NCBI RefSeq assembly: GCF_916619195.1
Contig: NZ_CAKAKL010000002.1
Span: forward strand, 1,180,001-1,244,000
Length of the DNA: 64,000 nucleotides
Direction of reading: 5' to 3'
Source of the DNA: Inquilinus sp. Marseille-Q2685
GTDB taxonomy: Bacteria; Pseudomonadota; Alphaproteobacteria; DSM-16000; Inquilinaceae
Position numbers and translations under genes: made by a program. Position 1 is the first letter of the stretch. Each line of letters starts with the position of its first letter. Of the stretch, positions 57,562 to 64,000 are shown piece by piece. A model generated the notes under the pieces. The model made no database searches and was not told where the DNA came from. It saw nothing but the letters and a program-made list of their open reading frames with translations.

Positions 57562-58311
57562 ATGCCAATGTTCACGGACAGCATCGCCATCGTCACCGGC
57601 GGAGGCGCGGGGATCGGCCGCGCCGTCGCGAGCAAACTCGCCGAGTCCGGTGCGCGGGTTCTCATCACGGGGCGGCGCGCGGACGCCATCGAAGCGGCCG
57701 CATCGACGCATCCGGCCATCGAAGGTTTCGTCGCCGATGCCGGCGGCCCCGGCGCTGCGGAGACGACGGTCGCCCGGGCGATCGAACTCTGGGGCAGGCT
57801 CGACATTCTGGTCAACAATGCCGGAGCGGGGCGGCCGGAGCCGCTCGAGGCCGTTTCGCCCGAGGGCATGGAGGCCGTCTACAGGACGAACGTCTTCGGG
57901 CCGACGCTGCTCGCAAAGGCGGCCCTGCCCCACCTCCGGAAGGCCAGGGGGTCGATCGTCAATCTGTCGAGCACGCTGGCGCGCAAGCCGATCGCCGGCT
58001 TTTCCGCCTATGCGGCGAGCAAGGCCGCTCTCGAGCAGCTGACGCGCGTCTGGGCGGTCGAACTGGCGCCGGACCGCGTCCGGGTCAACGCGGTCGCGTC
58101 CGGCCCGGTCGAGAGCGAGTTCCTGCGGGATCGCATGGGCTTCTCCGACGACCAGATCGCAGCGATTAAGGCAAAGGAGGTCGAGATGATCCCCCTGCGT
58201 CGGCGCGGCGTCCCTGAGGATGTCGCCCGCTGGGTCGTCGCGCTCGCCGATCCGGGCGCCGACTGGGTCACCGGACAGATCCTCGGGGTGGATGGCGGCT
58301 TCAGCCTGTAG
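57562..58311 (+). CDS. Short-chain dehydrogenase/reductase (SDR)
   Basis: A 249-residue classical SDR. The cofactor motif is VTGGGAGIGRAV at about residues 10-21, followed by NNAGAG. The catalytic pair is Y150 and K154 in YAASK, and the ending is the usual VTGQILGVDGGFSL. It reduces or oxidises a carbonyl/alcohol with NAD(P)(H) in the cytoplasm; the substrate cannot be inferred. The ATG at 57562 is chosen because the Rossmann motif follows at the normal distance; the frame is open upstream through the PEBP gene. Confidence 0.9.
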   Translation: MPMFTDSIAIVTGGGAGIGRAVASKLAESGARVLITGRRADAIEAAASTHPAIEGFVADAGGPGAAETTVARAIELWGRLDILVNNAGAGRPEPLEAVSPEGMEAVYRTNVFGPTLLAKAALPHLRKARGSIVNLSSTLARKPIAGFSAYAASKAALEQLTRVWAVELAPDRVRVNAVASGPVESEFLRDRMGFSDDQIAAIKAKEVEMIPLRRRGVPEDVARWVVALADPGADWVTGQILGVDGGFSL

Positions 58312-58326
58312 GACGCCTTCACCGCC

Positions 58327-58512
58327 ATGTCCGGCGTGACGTATCTCGTGGTGGAGCGAGGCGCGACGGACCATGAGCGGATCGTGGCCGAGTTCGAGCG
58401 GCTCGACGAAGCGGTTCTCCATGCGCTCATCCAGTATTCCGAGGACGAGCGCGACCGCAGAGGCGTGATGGTCTGCCGTGATGAAGACGGCAGACGCGCC
58501 TATGAGTTCTGA
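58327..58512 (+). CDS. Small hypothetical protein
   Basis: A 61-residue acidic protein beginning 15 bp after the SDR stop. The composition (Glu/Asp/Arg-rich, two predicted helices) looks coding, but no family is recognised. The ribosome-binding site is weak, so it may be translated by coupling with the SDR gene. Confidence 0.45.
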   Translation: MSGVTYLVVERGATDHERIVAEFERLDEAVLHALIQYSEDERDRRGVMVCRDEDGRRAYEF

Positions 58513-58541
58513 GCCATCGGGCCTGAACGGCCACTATACGG

Positions 58542-58928
58542 CTATCTCCCGAGAGGATCGTCTCGTCTCCCGGTCACCTGCTTCACGCACTCACTCGCCT
58601 TGAGCACGTTCCTGCCGCTCCCATCGCTCCTCGATTGAAAACAGGCGATGAGGTCCTCGAACGGTCCGGATGGGCACCCGGCATCGAGCGCGGCCCCCAT
58701 CTCCTGCGTCAGCTCATCCTGGATCGCTTTGATGCGGCCGGCGATCCCCGGATGCCCCGTCTCTTCATCCTCGGCTTCGAGCTGAACCTTGCCGAGAGCA
58801 TACGCCGTTGCGGCATCGAGCACCGCCCGGTAGCAGACATCCGCCAATGGGGCCTGCTTCGCCTCGGCGGTCCCGGCCGACAGCACGATGGCTCCTAAGA
58901 GCAGCAGCGCGCTTCCTCGCTTTCGCAT
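58542..58928 (-). CDS. Small secreted hypothetical protein with four cysteines
   Basis: A 128-residue protein with a clear Sec signal peptide (MRKRGSALLLLGAIVLSAGTAEA, in pieces; cleavage near AEA-K). The mature part is helical and acidic and has four cysteines (in VCYRAV, AGCPSG, IACFQS and SECVKQ), suggesting two disulfides in the periplasm. I do not recognise the family. It is convergent with the small protein at 58327-58512. Confidence 0.65.
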   Translation of the reverse strand: MRKRGSALLLLGAIVLSAGTAEAKQAPLADVCYRAVLDAATAYALGKVQLEAEDEETGHPGIAGRIKAIQDELTQEMGAALDAGCPSGPFEDLIACFQSRSDGSGRNVLKASECVKQVTGRRDDPLGR

Positions 58929-59434
58929 GCGTCGCTCTCATCCTCAGCGCTCGTGGGGTTCAATCACCTTCTCATAACATCGTCGCGCGATCACATCGCT
59001 CCCTTGCGTCCCGGACGTCGGCCTCCGCCTCGCACCGGCCGTCGGCGTTGTCGAGCGGCCATGCGGCCTTCGTGGGATATCCTGCCCCGCAGCCTCCGCC
59101 TACGGCCTTCCTGTCGGCTTCGGCGCCGCCGATGACAAAGCGAGCCTTGATAGTACAGGAAACACTGAATTGTTAATGAGAACGCAAAATTAATCGGCAA
59201 ATTGATTGACTTTTTATGCCTCCGTCATCAGAAAAACTCTCAAGAAACGCTCTTTTTTTCTTGCAAGCCATCGATCGAAGTGGCAAATGTGCCATGTCAG
59301 ATGCTTTCAGCCTTACCTCTATAAATGCTGAATAGCGCTGGCATTCCTCAATAAAATCGTCGCCAGAAGGCGACCTGTATTTGACCGCCGAAATAGCCCT
59401 CTGGCATTGCCAATGCGGATTGGGAGGGGTTGTG
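58929..59434. promoter_or_regulatory. AT-rich leader before the polyketide cluster
   Basis: About 500 bp without a convincing gene. From roughly 59150 to 59400 the base composition falls well below the rest of the window, with runs such as CTTTTTTTCTTG and GACTTTTTATG. Small inverted repeats are TGGCA-AATG-TGCCA (59281-59294), GTCGCC-AGAA-GGCGAC (59359-59374) and GCATT-GCC-AATGC (59404-59416). TATAAA at 59320-59325 is a possible -10 element, but no good -35 partner was seen. The stretch probably holds the promoter and regulator sites of the CCR/FAAL/PKS operon, and may mark the edge of transferred DNA. Confidence 0.5.
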
Positions 59435-60703
59435 GTGTTGACTCAATTTGAAGGGAACGTTCCCGCGCCATCGATCGCGAAAGAGGCACTTTTCGATCTT
59501 GGCCGGACGATTCCGTTGGGGGTCGTCCCGGAGCGGATGCATGCCTGGACGATCCGGCGAGAGACCCATGGCGATCCCTCGACCGCCTTCCAGCGGGAAA
59601 TCGTCGGCGTTCCGGAGATCGGCCCGGACGAGGTTCTCGTCCTGGTGATGGCCGCGGGCGTCAACTACAACGGCGTGTGGGCGGCGCTCGGCCATCCCGT
59701 GTCGCCGCTGGACTTCCACGATCATCCGTTCCACATCGCCGGCTCGGACGCCTCCGGGATCGTCTGGGCGGTCGGATCGAATGTCCGCAACTGGCGCGTC
59801 GGCGACGAGGTCGTGGCCCATTGCTGCCAGGTCGCCGGCGACGACGAGGAATGCAACGGCGGGGATCCGATGCTTTCGCCGACCCAGAAGATCTGGGGCT
59901 ACGAGACGTCCTACGGCGCCTTTGCCCAGTTCACCCGGGTCCAGGCGGCGCAGCTTCTGCCCAAGCCCAGGCATCTGAGCTGGGAGGCGGCCGCCTGCTA
60001 CACGCTGGTGCTGGCCACGGCCTACCGGATGCTGTTCGGGCATGCGCCGCATGTCCTCGGCCCCGGCAAGACCGTCCTGATCTGGGGCGCGGCGGGCGGC
60101 CTCGGCTCCATGGCGATCCAACTCGCCTCGATCGTCGGGGCCCGGCCGATCGCCGTGGTCTCCGACGAGGCGAAGGCCGCCCATGCCCGCAAGCTCGGCG
60201 CGGCGGCCACCATCGACCGGTCCCAATTCGACTGCTGGGGCGCGCCCCCGCCGATCGGGTCGCCCGACTACGCGGCTTATCTGGACAAGGTCAAGGCGTT
60301 CGGCCGCGCCGTGCGCCAGGCGGCCGGGCCCGGCGGCGAGGTCGACATCGTCTTCGAGCATCCGGGGCGGGACACCTTCGCGGTCTCCAGCTTCCTGGTG
60401 AAGCGCGGCGGCATGGTGGTGTTCTGCGCGGCGACCAGCGGCTACGACCTGACCTTCGATGCCCGCTACGTGTGGATGCGGCAGAAGCGGATCCAGGGCA
60501 GCCATTTCGCCAATCTGAAGCAGGCGGCCGAAGCCAACCGCCTGGTCATGGCGGGCCGCATCGACCCGTGCCTGTCGGAAGTATTCGCCTGGGACCGGCT
60601 GCCGGCGGCGCATGCCAAGATGCTTCGGAACCAACACCTTCCCGGGAACATGGCGGTGCTGGTCCACGCCGCCCACGCAGGAGACGGGGGCAGGCTGGAA
60701 TGA
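59435..60703 (+). CDS. ccr: Crotonyl-CoA carboxylase/reductase (CCR)
   Basis: A 422-residue enoyl-thioester reductase of the MDR superfamily. Landmarks are VMAAGVNYNGVWAALG, HIAGSDASGIVWAVG, VAHCCQVAGDDEEC and IWGAAGGLGSMAIQLA (NADPH site). CCR enzymes reduce and carboxylate unsaturated acyl-CoAs to alkylmalonyl-CoA, an extender unit for polyketides. The start is uncertain among GTG 59432, GTG 59435 and TTG 59438; GGGAGGGG at 59422-59429 favours the latter two. A paralogue for the ethylmalonyl-CoA pathway may exist elsewhere; this copy's neighbours (FAAL and PKS) suggest it feeds a polyketide line. Confidence 0.88.
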   Translation: MLTQFEGNVPAPSIAKEALFDLGRTIPLGVVPERMHAWTIRRETHGDPSTAFQREIVGVPEIGPDEVLVLVMAAGVNYNGVWAALGHPVSPLDFHDHPFHIAGSDASGIVWAVGSNVRNWRVGDEVVAHCCQVAGDDEECNGGDPMLSPTQKIWGYETSYGAFAQFTRVQAAQLLPKPRHLSWEAAACYTLVLATAYRMLFGHAPHVLGPGKTVLIWGAAGGLGSMAIQLASIVGARPIAVVSDEAKAAHARKLGAAATIDRSQFDCWGAPPPIGSPDYAAYLDKVKAFGRAVRQAAGPGGEVDIVFEHPGRDTFAVSSFLVKRGGMVVFCAATSGYDLTFDARYVWMRQKRIQGSHFANLKQAAEANRLVMAGRIDPCLSEVFAWDRLPAAHAKMLRNQHLPGNMAVLVHAAHAGDGGRLE

Positions 60704-60828
60704 GCCGCTGAAGCCCGCCCGGCTGCATGCGGGCGGGTCATCCCCACCCACGAGACGGACAACGGCCCGCCCCTTCTCGGGTGCAGGCCCCTGAGGCCGC
60801 GACCGTTCGGGCGCGCAAGGAGACTCTG

Positions 60829-62916
60829 ATGGCGACGGACCCGCTGGCGAATGCCGACGATCGCTGGTTCTCGGATATTCTCGCCCGAAGGGCCGAGGCC
60901 CATCCCGCGAAGGATGCGCTGGCCGTCGTCGGCACCGACGGCGCCGAGAAGCTGCGGCTGAGCTACGGCGAGCTGCACGCGCAGGTGGACCGGTACGCCG
61001 CCGGGCTGATCGAGCGCGGCCTGGTCGGGCAGCGGGCGCTGATGCTGTTCGAACCAGGCGCCGGCTTCGTTGTGGCCTTCATGGCCTGCCTGCGCGCAGG
61101 CGTGATCGCCCTGCCCTGCCATCTGGCCAAGCCGGGCCGCTCCACCTGGGACCGCCTGATCGCCATCGTTCAGGATTCGGACGCCGCCTGCATCCTGACG
61201 GAGGAGGCGTCCGTCCCGAAGCTCACCGGCTGGTTCGCCGACAGCCCGGAGCTGTCGTCGCTGCCGATGCTCTCGCCAGGCGATCTCGACGCGGATCCGT
61301 CCGGCATCGACTGGCGGCGGCCGTCGGCGGATACCCCGGCCTTCCTGCAATACACCTCGGGGTCGACCGGGATCCCCAAGGGCACGGTCGTGACCTTCGG
61401 CAACCTGATCGCCAATGCGGCGGTGATCGGCCCCTATTGCGGCTTCGACTTCGACGCCGTCGTCGTGTGCTGGCTGCCGCCCTATCACGACCTCGGGCTG
61501 ATCGGGAACATCCTGCAGTCGCTGCTGGACGGGGCGCTGTGCGTGCTGCTGCCGCCGGTGTCGCTGATCCAGAACCCCCGGCGATGGCTCGAGACCATCA
61601 GCCGGTACCGGGGCACGATCAGCATGGCGCCGAACTTCGCCTACGAGCTCTGCGTCCGCCGGATCCCGCCGGAGAAGCGGGACGGGCTCGACCTTTCGAG
61701 CTGGAGATCCGCCGTCAACGCCGCCGAGCCGATCCGCGCCTCGACCATCACCGGCTTTGTCGAGGCGTATCGCGACCATGGTTTTCGTGCGGAAACCTTT
61801 CGGCCAGTCTACGGGCTGGCGGAGGCCACGCTGATGGTGTCGGTCGGGGACCTCGACCGGCCGGCCCGGCTGCTGTCGGTCGATGCGGGGGCCGTGGATG
61901 CGGGGCGGATCGTCCCGGCTTCCGGTCCCGGATCGCGCCCGATCGTCAGCTCGGGCAAGGTCCGGGCGCCGCAGCAGGTCGCCATCGTCGATCCCGACAG
62001 CCGCCGGCTCTGCGCCGAGGGCATGGTCGGAGAGGTGTGGGTGTCGGGCCCCTGCGTCGCGCAGGGATACTGGCGTCGTCCCGATGTCACGGCCCAGACC
62101 TTCGGCGCGCGCTTGGCGGATGGGCGGGGGCCGCTCCTGCGGACGGGGGACCTCGGCGTCATTATCGACGACGAGCTCTACATCACCGGCCGTATCAAGG
62201 AGGTCATGATCGTCCGCGGCCGGAACGTCTATCCGCAGGACATCGAGGCCACCGTGCAGCGCGCGCACGACGCGTTCAAGCCGGCGGGCGGAGCGGTGTT
62301 CTCCATCGACCGCGAGGACGGCGAGGCGATCGTCGTGGTCCAGGAGATCGAGCGGTCCTGGCTGGCGACGGCGAACCGCGAGGAGCTGGTCGCCCGGATC
62401 CGCGACGCCGTCTTCCAGGAGCACGAGCTGGCGGTGGCGGATGTGGTGCTGACCAAGCCCGAGACCGTGCCGAAGACGTCGGCCGGCAAGATCCAGCGCG
62501 TGCTGTGCCGCGATCTCTACCAGCGCGGCGAGCTGGATCGGGCGATCCAGGGCCGATCGGTGAAGGCCGCGCCGATCGTCGTGAGGCCGGCAGACGCCGC
62601 CGACGCTGCCGTGCCGGCACAAGCGGCGAGTACCGTTCCCGCATTGATCGCGCGGTGGGCGGCAAGCCACGGGTTGCAGATCCCCTCGGCCGGCCAGACC
62701 TTCGCCGAGGCCGGCTTCGATTCCGTCAGCGCCGTCGAGCTGATCCATTTCCTCGAGACCGAGCTGGGGCTCGAGCTCGACCAGACCCTGCTGTGGACCT
62801 GCACCACGATCGAAGCCCTGTCGCGCCACCTGGCCGCGCTGCGGGCCCCCGAGGCCCCGGCCGGAGCCAAGCCGTCCGCGCCGGCGCAGCCGATCGCGGA
62901 CTCGGCCAACTGGTAG
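60829..62916 (+). CDS. Fatty acyl-AMP ligase with C-terminal carrier protein
   Basis: A 695-residue two-part protein. Residues about 1-580 are an acyl-AMP ligase: the core adenylation motif YTSGSTGIPKG, LPPYHDLGLIG, and the ending KTSAGKIQR. The phrase LQYTSGSTG with CWLPPYHD is typical of FAAL enzymes that activate fatty acids for polyketide or lipopeptide starters. Residues about 600-690 are an acyl-carrier domain with phosphopantetheine serine S632 in GFDSVSAVEL. AAGGAG precedes the ATG. It probably activates a fatty acid, holds it on its own carrier domain and passes it to the PKS encoded next. Confidence 0.9.
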   Translation: MATDPLANADDRWFSDILARRAEAHPAKDALAVVGTDGAEKLRLSYGELHAQVDRYAAGLIERGLVGQRALMLFEPGAGFVVAFMACLRAGVIALPCHLAKPGRSTWDRLIAIVQDSDAACILTEEASVPKLTGWFADSPELSSLPMLSPGDLDADPSGIDWRRPSADTPAFLQYTSGSTGIPKGTVVTFGNLIANAAVIGPYCGFDFDAVVVCWLPPYHDLGLIGNILQSLLDGALCVLLPPVSLIQNPRRWLETISRYRGTISMAPNFAYELCVRRIPPEKRDGLDLSSWRSAVNAAEPIRASTITGFVEAYRDHGFRAETFRPVYGLAEATLMVSVGDLDRPARLLSVDAGAVDAGRIVPASGPGSRPIVSSGKVRAPQQVAIVDPDSRRLCAEGMVGEVWVSGPCVAQGYWRRPDVTAQTFGARLADGRGPLLRTGDLGVIIDDELYITGRIKEVMIVRGRNVYPQDIEATVQRAHDAFKPAGGAVFSIDREDGEAIVVVQEIERSWLATANREELVARIRDAVFQEHELAVADVVLTKPETVPKTSAGKIQRVLCRDLYQRGELDRAIQGRSVKAAPIVVRPADAADAAVPAQAASTVPALIARWAASHGLQIPSAGQTFAEAGFDSVSAVELIHFLETELGLELDQTLLWTCTTIEALSRHLAALRAPEAPAGAKPSAPAQPIADSANW

Positions 62917-62954
62917 CGGGGCCCAAGGTGCAGGCTGAACTGGAAGCAAGGCCG

Positions 62955-64000
<1,046 letters not shown>

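Noticed and set aside
58991-59200. A 69-codon minus-strand frame in the gap before the polyketide cluster
   Set aside because: Arg-rich C-terminal half, no convincing ribosome-binding site, and no recognisable family.

Overview
The window is high-GC DNA (roughly 70% by eye) with tightly packed operons and many four-base ATGA overlaps. Gene content suggests a free-living, metabolically versatile alphaproteobacterium, most likely Rhodospirillales (Azospirillum/Inquilinus-like). That placement is inferred from family content and codon bias; there is no rRNA here to confirm it. No rRNA, tRNA, CRISPR array, transposase, integrase or phage gene was seen.

Left part (1-31 kb): sugar and sugar-acid catabolism. 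A LysR regulator precedes kdgD and garD (galactarate/glucarate breakdown). A LacI regulator is divergent from a CUT1-type ABC importer with a DUF2961 (GH172-like) protein; its operator palindrome and a 299-bp nested inverted repeat lie in or beside that operon. Next come a small unknown protein, a CPA1 antiporter, an HxlR regulator and a three-subunit molybdenum aldehyde oxidoreductase (PaoABC type). A minus-strand LacI operon (15.4-21.2 kb) carries an FAD oxidoreductase and a second CUT1 importer. Neither CUT1 system has its own ATPase gene. A second minus-strand operon (21.4-31.2 kb) holds a ribose-type importer, a TIM-barrel epimerase, an amidohydrolase, an alpha/beta hydrolase and an unusual regulator: IclR DNA-binding domain, periplasmic-binding-protein domain, second IclR DNA-binding domain, IclR effector domain.

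Middle (31.4-45.7 kb): a 2012-residue Ser/Thr-kinase-like, ATPase, GAF, hybrid histidine kinase with receiver and HPt domains ends in a 37-bp convergent overlap with an OmpR-type response regulator. Divergent from the regulator is a compact run of two flavin amine oxidases, a ThDP-dependent enzyme and a KAS III-like protein lacking the nucleophilic cysteine, followed by an unknown gene. This looks like an undescribed amino-acid-derived natural-product or acyloin pathway and is the best candidate for a novel system.

Right part (45.7-64 kb): an eight-gene minus-strand operon, divergent from an IclR regulator, combines a ribose-type importer (one permease fused to the double ATPase) with a DoeB/EutE-like deacylase, an EutB-like ammonia-lyase, a Gfo/Idh dehydrogenase, a creatininase-family hydrolase and an aldehyde dehydrogenase. 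It probably imports and degrades an acylated nitrogenous compound. Miscellaneous genes follow (PEBP-like protein, SDR, two small proteins). After a low-GC intergenic stretch, a polyketide cluster starts: crotonyl-CoA carboxylase/reductase, a fatty acyl-AMP ligase with carrier protein, and a type I PKS ketosynthase cut by the window edge.
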